From Catellatospora bangladeshensis (lineage in GTDB: Bacteria > Actinomycetota > Actinomycetes > Mycobacteriales > Micromonosporaceae), in the NCBI RefSeq assembly GCF_016862575.1, contig NZ_BONF01000018.1:1-63735 (forward strand): a DNA stretch of 63,735 nucleotides, written 5' to 3'. Positions 18,094-25,337 of this stretch are shown here, piece after piece (position 1 is the first letter of the stretch; each line of letters begins with the position of its first letter). Below the pieces are notes generated by a model. It made no database searches and was not told the origin of the DNA. It saw only the letters and a program-made list of their open reading frames with translations. The translations under genes and the position numbers were made by a program.

Positions 18094-18261
18094 ATGCTCG
18101 CCCTGATCCGCCGCGCCGCCGCAGCCCGCGCCGCCCGCATCGCCGCCACCACCACCTACTGCGAGCAGTGCCCCGAACCGGTCTGCACCGCCGCCTGCCG
18201 TGCCGAAGCCGCGCGCACCCGCGGCCACGAGCACGCCGCCGCCGTCGGCTTCCGCATCTGA
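18094..18261 (+). CDS. Small four-cysteine protein (55 aa) preceding the flavoprotein
   Basis: The ATG at 18094 is preceded by AGGAG at 18081. The product has a basic, Ala/Arg-rich N-terminal helix, then TTYCEQCPEPVCTAAC (Cys23, 26, 31, 35) and a polar C-terminus ending VGFRI. The CxxCx4Cx3C spacing could hold a metal or As(III). It is the first gene behind the inducible-looking promoter and lies 33 bases ahead of the flavoprotein. I do not recognise the family. A metallochaperone or an arsenic-binding helper for the flavoprotein is a guess from context. Confidence 0.7.
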   Translation: MLALIRRAAAARAARIAATTTYCEQCPEPVCTAACRAEAARTRGHEHAAAVGFRI

Positions 18262-18294
18262 CGCCCCGACCCGACCACACCGCAGGAGAACAGC

Positions 18295-19701
18295 ATGAAC
18301 CCGCACAGCACCCTCCCGGTCGCCGTGATCGGCGCCGGCCCGGTCGGCCTGGCCGCCGCCGCCCACCTGGCCGAACGCGGCCTGGACTTCGTCGTCCTGG
18401 AAGCCGGCAACGGGCCCGCCGCGGCGATGAGCAGCTGGGGCCACGTACGGGTGTTCAGCCCGTGGCGGTTCAACATCGACGCCGCCGCCCGCCGCCTGCT
18501 CGAAGCCGACGGCTGGATCGCACCCAACCCCGAAGACCTCCCGCTCGGCTCCCAGATCGTCACCGACTACCTCGCCCCGCTGACCAAGCTGCCCGCCCTG
18601 GCCGGCCGCGTCCGCTACGGCGCCGAGGTCATCGCGATCAGCCGTGACGGCCTCGACCGCCTGCGCTCCACCGGACGCGAGGACAGCCCGTTCCTCATCC
18701 GGCTCGCCGACGGGCAGGAACTGACCGCCCGCGCGGTCATCGACGCCTCCGGCACCTGGCCCACCCCCAACGTGATCGGCGGATCCGGCCTGCCCGCCCA
18801 CGGCGAGGCCGACGCCGCCGCCGCGTTCATCGACACTGCGCTGCCCGACGTGCTCGGCACCGACCGCGACCGGTTCGCCGGCAAGCACACCCTCGTCGTC
18901 GGTGCCGGGCACTCCGCCGCCAACACCCTGCTCGCCCTCGCTCAGCTCGCCACCGAAGCACCGGGCACGAAGGTGAGCTGGGCGATCCGCACGGGTGCGG
19001 CGACCCGCACCTACGGCGGTGGCGACGCCGACGCCCTGCCCGCCCGCGGCGCGCTGGGCTCACGGGTCCGGGCCCTGGTCGACTCCGGCGCCATCACCCT
19101 GCACTCCGGGTTCTCGGTGCGTTCCATCGCCGTCGACGGCGAGCAGGTGGCTGTGACCGCCCGCAGCGGCGCGACCGTCACCGCCGACCGGATCGTGTCG
19201 GCCACCGGGTTCCGGCCCGACCACACCATCGCCGCCGAGCTGCGCCTGGACCTCGACCCGATCATGGGATCCACCCGGGCCCTGGCGCCGCTGATCGACC
19301 CGAACCAGCACTCGTGCGGCACCGTGCCGCCGCACGGCGTCGACGAGCTCACCCACCCCGAACCGGACTACTTCGCCATCGGCGCCAAGTCATACGGCCG
19401 GGCTCCGACGTTTCTCATGGCCACCGGCTACGAGCAGGCACGCTCCGTCGTCGCCGCGCTGGCCGGGGACTGGGAGGCCGCCCGCGACGTCCAGCTGGAG
19501 CTGCCCGAGACCGGGGTGTGCTCGTCGGCGGCCGCGCTCGGCGCCGACGACGCCGAGTCGTGCTGCGGAACTCCGGCGCCGCAGGCGGTCGAAGCGCCCC
19601 GCGGCCTGGCGACGGGTGTCGCCGGTGGGCTGCTGACCCTGCCGGTCGTCCAGCCCGTCGCCGAGCAGGCCGGCACCGGTGGCGGCTGCTGCGGCAGCTG
19701 A
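18295..19701 (+). CDS. ArsO-like FAD-dependent oxidoreductase with cysteine-rich tail
   Basis: 468 residues. The FAD Rossmann motif is GAGPVGLAAAAHLAERG (14-30) and the NAD(P) motif VVGAGHSAANTLLALA lies near 200. FSPWRF and ATGFRPDHT are typical of flavin monooxygenase/thioredoxin-reductase-like enzymes found in ars operons and called ArsO. The C-terminal 60 residues add ESCCGTP and the terminal GGGCCGS, vicinal Cys pairs suited to dithiol redox or As(III) binding. Its reaction on arsenicals is not established. The next gene overlaps its end. Confidence 0.82.
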   Translation: MNPHSTLPVAVIGAGPVGLAAAAHLAERGLDFVVLEAGNGPAAAMSSWGHVRVFSPWRFNIDAAARRLLEADGWIAPNPEDLPLGSQIVTDYLAPLTKLPALAGRVRYGAEVIAISRDGLDRLRSTGREDSPFLIRLADGQELTARAVIDASGTWPTPNVIGGSGLPAHGEADAAAAFIDTALPDVLGTDRDRFAGKHTLVVGAGHSAANTLLALAQLATEAPGTKVSWAIRTGAATRTYGGGDADALPARGALGSRVRALVDSGAITLHSGFSVRSIAVDGEQVAVTARSGATVTADRIVSATGFRPDHTIAAELRLDLDPIMGSTRALAPLIDPNQHSCGTVPPHGVDELTHPEPDYFAIGAKSYGRAPTFLMATGYEQARSVVAALAGDWEAARDVQLELPETGVCSSAAALGADDAESCCGTPAPQAVEAPRGLATGVAGGLLTLPVVQPVAEQAGTGGGCCGS

Positions 19702-20965
19702 GGTGACCACCACCGCCGACCGTGCCGCCGCCCCCGCCCGGGGCGGCGGCACTGCCGCATCCGACCGCCGGCTGATCGCCGTGCTCGCGATCACCGCCAC
19801 CGTCGGCTACGGCGTGCTGTTCTACACCTTCTCCGTCGTCGTCGCCCCGATCGCCGCCGACCTGCACACCACCACCACGACCGTCACCGGCGCGTACACC
19901 CTCAGCGTCCTGGTCGCCGCCGCGGTCGCCGTGCCCGTCGGCCGCTACCTCGACCGCCGCCCCGCCCGCGGCCTCATGACAGTCACCGCCGCGCTCGGCT
20001 CCGCCGCGGTCGCCGGGCTGTCACGGGCCACCGCCTTATGGCAGGTCTACGCCGCGTTCGTCCTCATCGGCATCGCCGCAGCCGCCAGCCTCTATGAAGC
20101 CGGGTTCACCGTCGTCGTCCACCAGCTCGGCGCCGCACGCCGCGCCGGGGCGGTCCTGACCATCACCATCGTCGGCGGACTGGCCTCCACCATCTTCATC
20201 CCGGCCACCGGCTGGCTGAACCACGCGTACGGGTGGCGGACCGCGCTGATCATCCTCGCCGGACTCCACGCCGCGATCACCATCACCGGACATGCCCTTG
20301 CCATCCCCGCCACCGCACCGGCGGCTGCCGCCAGAGGGCACGACACACCGCCGCCCGCACGCATCACTCGCCGGTTGCTGCGCGATCGCGGATTCTGGCT
20401 GCTGATCGTGGCGTTCGTCGCCCACGGCGCGGCGACCTCCGCCGTCAGCGTCCACCTCGTCAGCTACCTCACCCACATCGGCCACCCCGCCACCACCGCC
20501 GCGACGATCGCCGGGATGCTCGGCGCGCTGTCGGTCACCGGCCGCATCGCCGCCACCGCCGCCACCCGCCGCTGGCAGATCACCACCACGACCGCGGCGG
20601 TGTTCGCCCTGCAGGCCACGGCCGCAGCCGCCCTGCCGTGGCTCGGCGCAACCGTCGCGGGCGCCGTGACCTGCGTCGCCGCGTTCGGCCTCGGATTCGG
20701 CGTCGGCACCATCGCCCGCCCGGCCATCGTGGTCCAGCGATACGGAGCCACCGACTACGGCACGATCTCCGGCACCCTCACCGTTCCGCTCACGCTCGCC
20801 AAAGCCGCAGCACCCCTCGCCGCAGCCGGCCTCAGCGCGAACGTTCTCATGGCCACGGTCGCTCTACTCTGCCTGGCCGGAGCCTTGGCCCTACGGCTGC
20901 CGACCCCTATGACGGCAGTCGTCGGCGATGCATCCCGGCCCGGGCCTGCACCCGAGGACGGCTGA
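19679..20965 (+). CDS. MFS transporter of the arsenic block
   Basis: Up to 428 residues with twelve membrane segments, in the monocarboxylate-porter/OFA-like style of the major facilitator superfamily (VPVGRYLDRRPARG loop 2-3 motif). The GTG at 19679 overlaps the flavoprotein by 23 bases; GTG 19703 just after its stop is equally possible, and neither has a strong ribosome site. MFS proteins in ars operons (ArsJ, ArsK) export arsenicals. Co-translation with the flavoprotein suggests it removes that enzyme's product, which is inference. Confidence 0.85.
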   Translation: MAAAAAAEVTTTADRAAAPARGGGTAASDRRLIAVLAITATVGYGVLFYTFSVVVAPIAADLHTTTTTVTGAYTLSVLVAAAVAVPVGRYLDRRPARGLMTVTAALGSAAVAGLSRATALWQVYAAFVLIGIAAAASLYEAGFTVVVHQLGAARRAGAVLTITIVGGLASTIFIPATGWLNHAYGWRTALIILAGLHAAITITGHALAIPATAPAAAARGHDTPPPARITRRLLRDRGFWLLIVAFVAHGAATSAVSVHLVSYLTHIGHPATTAATIAGMLGALSVTGRIAATAATRRWQITTTTAAVFALQATAAAALPWLGATVAGAVTCVAAFGLGFGVGTIARPAIVVQRYGATDYGTISGTLTVPLTLAKAAAPLAAAGLSANVLMATVALLCLAGALALRLPTPMTAVVGDASRPGPAPEDG

Positions 20966-21009
20966 CCCGGCAACCGAGGCCGGGGTACGGCTGACCAGCA
21001 GCCGTCCTC
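20954..21009 (+). terminator. Stem-loop after the MFS gene
   Basis: GAGGACGGCTG (20954-20964) pairs with CAGCCGTCCTC (20999-21009), 11 perfect pairs with a 34-base loop that begins at the stop codon. It may end the flavoprotein operon before the ArsR-ArsC gene. Confidence 0.45.
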
Positions 21010-21045
21010 CGGCTTCGTTCAGCCCCGGGTCCGATCAGCCAGGTG

Positions 21046-21063
21046 CATCAAATCAATTTGATG
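21046..21063 (+). promoter_or_regulatory. Operator of the ArsR-ArsC fusion gene
   Basis: CATCAAAT-CA-ATTTGATG is a perfect 8+2+8 palindrome at the start of the ArsR-ArsC gene. It overlaps the ATG at 21061. It resembles autoregulatory ArsR sites of the ATCAA/TTGAT type and would block initiation when bound. Confidence 0.75.
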
Positions 21064-21831
21064 TATCCTGGCGGGGTGGTGGTACGTCCTGCTCGAACAC
21101 AGGCGCCAGGGTTTCTGCGGGCGGTCGGGCATCCGCTGCGCTGGCAGCTGCTGACCGAACTCGCCGTCAGCGACCGGCGCGTACATGAGCTGACGACGAT
21201 GCTCGACCAGCCGCAGAACCTGGTCTCCTACCACCTCGCACAGCTGCGCGCCGCAGGCCTCGTGACCGGCCGCCGCAGCAGCGCTGACGGCCGCGACACC
21301 TACTACCGCCTCGACCTCGCCTTGTGCGCGGCCCAGCTGGCCGCCACCGGCAGCGCCCTGCACCCCGCGCTCGGCCTGGTCCGCCCCTCGGCACCAAGCA
21401 CCCCGGTGGCCGGGCGGGTGCTGTTCCTGTGCACCGGCAACAGCTCCCGCTCGCAGATGGCAGAGGCGCTGCTACGCCAGCGCACCGCCGGATCGGTCGC
21501 CGTGTTCAGCGCGGGCAGCCAGCCCAAACCCGTCCACCCGCACGCGATCGCGGTCATGGCCGCCCACGGCATCGACCTGAGCACCGCACAGCCCAAGCAC
21601 CTCGACGTCTTCGCCGGCACACGTTTCGACCACGTCATCACCGTCTGCGACCGGCTCCGGGAGACCTGCCCGCAGCTGCCCGCCCGGCGCACCGCCCACT
21701 GGAGCATCCCCGACCCGGCCCGCGACCCCGGCGGCTACCCGGCATTCGAACGCGTCGCCGCCGAACTCGCCGAACGCGTGGGCTTTCTGATCCACGCCCT
21801 GACCGAACCGCAGCCACTGGAGGCATCATGA
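21061..21831 (+). CDS. ArsR-ArsC fusion: repressor domain plus LMW-phosphatase arsenate reductase
   Basis: About 256 residues. The first 100 form an ArsR winged helix (LRAVGHPLRWQLLTELAV, recognition segment NLVSYHLAQLRAAGL, wing GRDTYYRLD). From about residue 120 an LMW-PTP arsenate reductase follows, with P-loop CTGNSSRSQ and the acid loop IPDPARDPGG. ArsR-ArsC fusions are known in actinobacteria. One protein may both sense arsenic and reduce arsenate. Starts at GTG 21043, ATG 21061 and GTG 21076 all lie in or beside the operator. The end overlaps the VOC gene as ATGA. Confidence 0.88.
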   Translation: MYPGGVVVRPARTQAPGFLRAVGHPLRWQLLTELAVSDRRVHELTTMLDQPQNLVSYHLAQLRAAGLVTGRRSSADGRDTYYRLDLALCAAQLAATGSALHPALGLVRPSAPSTPVAGRVLFLCTGNSSRSQMAEALLRQRTAGSVAVFSAGSQPKPVHPHAIAVMAAHGIDLSTAQPKHLDVFAGTRFDHVITVCDRLRETCPQLPARRTAHWSIPDPARDPGGYPAFERVAAELAERVGFLIHALTEPQPLEAS

Positions 21832-22220
21832 ACAGCCACGACGACCCGACCGTGCACGTCCGCTACCTCGTCGACGACGTACAGGCCGCCGTCGACTTCT
21901 ACACCACCCACCTCGGCTTCACCCTCGGCACACACTTCCCGCCCGCGTTCGCCGACGTCCGGCGCGGCAACCTGCGCCTGCTGCTGTCCGGGCCGCAGAG
22001 CTCGGCCGGGCGGCCCATGCCCGACGGGCGCACCCCGCAACCCGGCGGCTGGAACCGCATCCACCTCATCGTCGACGACATCGACACCGAATCCGCCCGG
22101 CTGCGCGCCGCCGGCGTGCGCTTCCGCAACGAGATCATCTCCGGGCCCGGCGGCCGCCAGACCGTGTTCGACGACCCCGCCGGAAACCCCGTCGAGCTGT
22201 TCCAGCCAGCCCAGCACTAA
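21828..22220 (+). CDS. VOC (glyoxalase/bleomycin-resistance) family protein
   Basis: 130 residues with the two beta-alpha-beta modules of the vicinal-oxygen-chelate fold (VHVRYLVDDVQAAVDFYTTH ... NRIHLIVDDIDTESARL ... FDDPAGNPVELFQ). Members are metal-dependent lyases, dioxygenases or drug-binding proteins. The C-As lyase ArsI is a VOC protein in ars operons, but it needs a vicinal Cys pair, and this protein has no cysteine, so that role is unlikely. Translation is coupled to the ArsR-ArsC gene. Confidence 0.85.
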   Translation: MNSHDDPTVHVRYLVDDVQAAVDFYTTHLGFTLGTHFPPAFADVRRGNLRLLLSGPQSSAGRPMPDGRTPQPGGWNRIHLIVDDIDTESARLRAAGVRFRNEIISGPGGRQTVFDDPAGNPVELFQPAQH

Positions 22221-22359
22221 GCCCGGACGAGTTCCGGCACCCCCGCACCACGACACACCACGACGTCACGCGTGGCGTCATCGGCGGTTAACCGCAGGTT
22301 CAACCCGGCCGGGCAGGCTGCCAGCGCCACACCGCCCACGCCACACCCCGAGGACACGC

Positions 22360-23514
22360 ATGACCGACCATCACGACCCGCCACGCCCGTTGCGCGAGGT
22401 CGGGTCCGTGTTCCTCAAACTCGGCACCATCGGCTTCGGTGGACCCGCCGCCCACATCGCGATGATGCGTGAAGAGGTGGTCCGCCGCCGCGGGTGGACC
22501 ACCGACGCCCACTTCCTCGACCTGGTCGGCGCCGTCAACCTGATACCCGGGCCGAACTCCACCGAGCTGGCCATCCATCTCGGTTATGACCGCGCCCGCT
22601 GGAAAGGCCTGGTCACCGCCGGCGTGTGCTTCATCGCCCCGGCCTTCCTGATAGTGCTCGCCCTGTCCTGGGCCTACGACCGCTACGGGACGACCCCCGC
22701 CGCAGCCAACCTGCTCTACGGCATCAAACCGGTCGTGGTGGCGATCGTCATCTGGGCGCTGATCGGTCTGCTGCGTACCGCGGTCAAAGACATCGTCACG
22801 GCGACCGCCGCGGTCGCGGCGCTGGCGGCATACCTGCTGGGCGTCAACGAACTCGCCGTCCTCGCCGTGGGCGGCCTGCTGGTGACGGCCGCCCGCACCC
22901 GGTCCGCCTGGTGGCCGCGCGGCGGTGACGGCGCGATGTCGGTCCTGCCTCCGGCGCTGCTGGCCGCACCGCTGCTGCCCGACCCCACCACAGGACAGCT
23001 GGCGCGGTTGTTCCTCGCCTTCCTCAAGATCGGGTCGGTGCTGTACGGCAGCGGCTACGTCCTGCTGGCGTTCCTGCGCGGCGACTTCGTGCAGCGTCTG
23101 GGCTGGCTCACCGAAAGCCAGCTGCTCGACGCCATCTCCATCGGCCAGGTCACGCCCGGTCCCGTGTTCACCACCGCCACGTTCATCGGCTACCAGATCG
23201 CCGGCCTGCCCGGCGCGATCGCCGCCACCTTGGGGGTCTTCCTGCCGTCGTTCCTGTTCGTCGCGCTGCTCACCCGCATCGTCGTGAAGATTCGCAACCG
23301 GGCCTGGTCAGCCGGGTTCCTCGACGGCGTCAACGCCACCGCACTGGCGCTGATGGCAGGCGTCACCGTCCAGCTCGGCCGCACCGCGCTCATCGACCCG
23401 CTCACCGTCGCCGTCGCGGCCGTCACCCTGATCCTGCAGTGGCGCGCCAAGAGCAACACGGCCTGGTACATCGCCGGCGGGGCCGCCATCGGCCTCGCTC
23501 ACATGGTCCTGTGA
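22360..23514 (+). CDS. chrA: Chromate transporter ChrA, two-domain form
   Basis: 384 residues, two homologous CHR domains. The first has FLKLGTIGFGGPAAHIAMM and NLIPGPNSTELAIHLG; the second has FLKIGSVLYGSGYVLLAFLR and ISIGQVTPGPVFTTATFIGY. The paired GFGGP and TPGP signatures identify ChrA, a chromate efflux carrier of the inner membrane. It reads in the same direction as the arsenic genes and extends the resistance island to chromium. No dedicated ChrB regulator is present. Confidence 0.93.
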   Translation: MTDHHDPPRPLREVGSVFLKLGTIGFGGPAAHIAMMREEVVRRRGWTTDAHFLDLVGAVNLIPGPNSTELAIHLGYDRARWKGLVTAGVCFIAPAFLIVLALSWAYDRYGTTPAAANLLYGIKPVVVAIVIWALIGLLRTAVKDIVTATAAVAALAAYLLGVNELAVLAVGGLLVTAARTRSAWWPRGGDGAMSVLPPALLAAPLLPDPTTGQLARLFLAFLKIGSVLYGSGYVLLAFLRGDFVQRLGWLTESQLLDAISIGQVTPGPVFTTATFIGYQIAGLPGAIAATLGVFLPSFLFVALLTRIVVKIRNRAWSAGFLDGVNATALALMAGVTVQLGRTALIDPLTVAVAAVTLILQWRAKSNTAWYIAGGAAIGLAHMVL

Positions 23515-23692
23515 CTCGCACTACGCGTGAAGTCGCCGCACGACTCTCCCGCCGACGCGCCCGAGCCTCGGGCCTGCCGGAAGCCGCCGTCAGCGACGTG
23601 GCACAGTCAGCCGACGGCCGCCTGGGACCAGGCGAGGGTCGGCGGCGAGCGCGTTTCGGGGCCATGGCCGGGGAAACGGCCTGCTGTGGCGG

Positions 23693-24208
23693 CTATGCGG
23701 GCGCGGGCCGGGTTCTGCGGTAGCCGTGGGTGGTCAGGCCGCGTGGTTTGAACACCGCCAGCGCGGTCGCTGCCAGCAGGACGACGATGGCGGCGGCGGC
23801 GTCGGCGACGAGTTGGACCTGCATCCCGTGGAGGCCGCCTGCGGCGATCATGGTGGTGGCCGTGGGGTCGGCCAGGCGGCCGATGGGCTGGGTGTGCAGC
23901 AGTAGCAGGCCGGTGGCGGGGATGGTGAGGACGAGCTTGGCGATGACCCACCAGTGGCGGATCAATCCCCAGGTGGTGCCGAGGGACTGGATGACGCCGG
24001 TCGTGAACGAGGCCAGGGCCAGGGGAACGATGACGGCCCAGGTGATCACGTCGGCGGCCAGGTAGAGGGCGTGGGCGCGAGCCGGGTCGGTGCTGTTCAG
24101 GCCGGCCACGGCGACGGCGAGGAAGGCGGTCACGGCGCCGAGCCAGCCCAGTGAGGTGGTGACGTGCACGGTGAGGGCGGTCTTGCGCAGCCGTGGCGGC
24201 ATGGGCAT
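23693..24208 (-). CDS. Integral membrane protein, DUF2269-like
   Basis: 171 residues with four hydrophobic segments (VTTSLGWLGAVTAFLAVAVA, a second near 55-75, WWVIAKLVLTIPATGLLLL and AAAAIVVLLAATALAVF). This arrangement matches small DUF2269-type membrane proteins. Its ATG overlaps the stop of the 47-residue gene as TGATG. Both are divergent from the TetR gene and likely under its palindrome. Function unknown. Confidence 0.72.
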   Translation of the reverse strand: MPMPPRLRKTALTVHVTTSLGWLGAVTAFLAVAVAGLNSTDPARAHALYLAADVITWAVIVPLALASFTTGVIQSLGTTWGLIRHWWVIAKLVLTIPATGLLLLHTQPIGRLADPTATTMIAAGGLHGMQVQLVADAAAAIVVLLAATALAVFKPRGLTTHGYRRTRPAPA

Positions 24209-24351
24209 CAGTTGCCGCCGTGGGACGGGCTGTTGCCGGTCAGATGGATGGCGATGAACGCTGCGGCCAGGATCAGGACGACCAGCGCTGAGATCTTGAC
24301 CCAGCGGGGCGTCCTGGGCGCTCGGTCATCGACGGCGCGCGGCTCGGTCAT
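24208..24351 (-). CDS. 47-aa single-span membrane protein
   Basis: A short gene with GGAGG nine bases before its ATG. The product has a polar N-terminus, one membrane helix (ISALVVLILAAAFIAIHL) and a short tail ending SHGGN. It is translationally coupled to the four-span membrane protein that follows. The pair probably works together in the membrane. No family recognised. Confidence 0.65.
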   Translation of the reverse strand: MTEPRAVDDRAPRTPRWVKISALVVLILAAAFIAIHLTGNSPSHGGN

Positions 24352-24414
24352 GGCTGGTTCCCTCCGGTCGTGGCAGTCGGACGGGCGAGGTTGCCGTCTC
24401 AGCGCAGACTTTAA

Positions 24415-24450
24415 CGATACACAGTGTCTTAGACAAGACGTTGTGTATCG
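24415..24450 (+). promoter_or_regulatory. TetR operator, 36-bp near-palindrome
   Basis: CGATACACA at one end matches TGTGTATCG at the other, and inside lie GTCTT and AAGAC around a four-base centre. It sits between the TetR gene (24478) and the divergent membrane pair (24351), so one site can control both directions. Confidence 0.8.
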
Positions 24451-24477
24451 CCTCTCTACGCCTCGTACAATCGTCAG

Positions 24478-25047
24478 GTGCCGAAGCTGTGGGACGCCAC
24501 GATCGACGCGCACCGCAACGCGGTGCGCGAGGCGGTGCTGGACGCCACCGCCGGCCTGGCAGCCGCGCACGGGGTGGCTTCGGTGACGATGTCGCAGATC
24601 GCCGAGGCGGCCGGCATCGGCCGGGCGACGCTGTACAAGTACTTCCCGGACGTCGAGTCGATTCTGCGGGCCTGGCACGAACGGCAGGTCGGCGCGCACC
24701 TGCACCAGCTTCAGGCAGTGCGCGAGCAGGCCGGCGACCCAGGCCGGGCACTGGTCACGGTGCTGGAGACGTACGCCCGCATCTGCCAGGCGCAGCACGG
24801 CGGCGACGTGGCTGCGATGCTGCATCAGGGCCCGCACATGGCCCACGCCCACCAGCACCTGCAGACGCTGGTCGCACAGCTGCTCGCCGACGGCGTGCGC
24901 ACTGGCGACGTACGCGACGACGTACCCGCGCCGGAGCTGGCCGGGTTCTGCCTCAACGCCCTGCGCGCAGCCGCCAGCCTGACTTCGAAAGCGGCGCTCA
25001 GCCGGCTCGTCGCCGTCACCCTCGCCGGCCTGCGCCCACCTGCCTGA
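24478..25047 (+). CDS. TetR-family transcriptional regulator
   Basis: 189 residues from a GTG. The N-terminal helix-turn-helix is canonical (ASVTMSQIAEAAGIGRATLY followed by KYFPDVESIL). The C-terminal ligand domain carries several His residues (HQGPHMAHAHQHLQ), perhaps a metal or effector pocket. The 36-bp operator lies directly upstream. Likely targets are itself and the divergent membrane pair. Confidence 0.92.
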   Translation: MPKLWDATIDAHRNAVREAVLDATAGLAAAHGVASVTMSQIAEAAGIGRATLYKYFPDVESILRAWHERQVGAHLHQLQAVREQAGDPGRALVTVLETYARICQAQHGGDVAAMLHQGPHMAHAHQHLQTLVAQLLADGVRTGDVRDDVPAPELAGFCLNALRAAASLTSKAALSRLVAVTLAGLRPPA

Positions 25048-25270
25048 TCCGACACGACCGCAGCGGCCGCCGCCACAACCAGCCCACCTCCGATATCGCA
25101 AAGTCAGTCGATGCGTCGATCGCCGTCGCGGCTCAACCGCAGCCTGACGGTGCGTAACATCGCCGCAGCTCAGCGAAGTTTTCCTGGCCTCAGGTTGAAA
25201 CCGGCTCGCCTTATTTCCTAGGGTTGGTGGCCAACTGCCGCGTACGCCTGGTTGCACCCCTTGCGACCCC

Positions 25271-25321
25271 GCGGCGGTCACCGCCGCCGGGCCCACCCTC
25301 CGACCGCCTGGCTGCGGTCGG
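25271..25321 (+). promoter_or_regulatory. Two tandem hairpins in the leader of the NlpC/P60 gene
   Basis: GCGGCG/CGCCGC with a five-base loop (25271-25287) is followed by CCGACCGC/GCGGTCGG with a six-base loop (25300-25321). The second ends five bases before the AAAGGAGA ribosome site. Cell-wall hydrolase genes in actinobacteria often have structured leaders. I could not match this one to the c-di-AMP riboswitch. Confidence 0.35.
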
Positions 25322-25337
25322 CGGCAAAGGAGATCCG

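Noticed and set aside
21828-22220. VOC protein as the C-As lyase ArsI
   Set aside because: ArsI needs a vicinal Cys pair, and this protein contains no cysteine.
25048-25337. c-di-AMP (ydaO) riboswitch before the NlpC/P60 gene
   Set aside because: Conserved ydaO core segments could not be found; only simple hairpins are visible.
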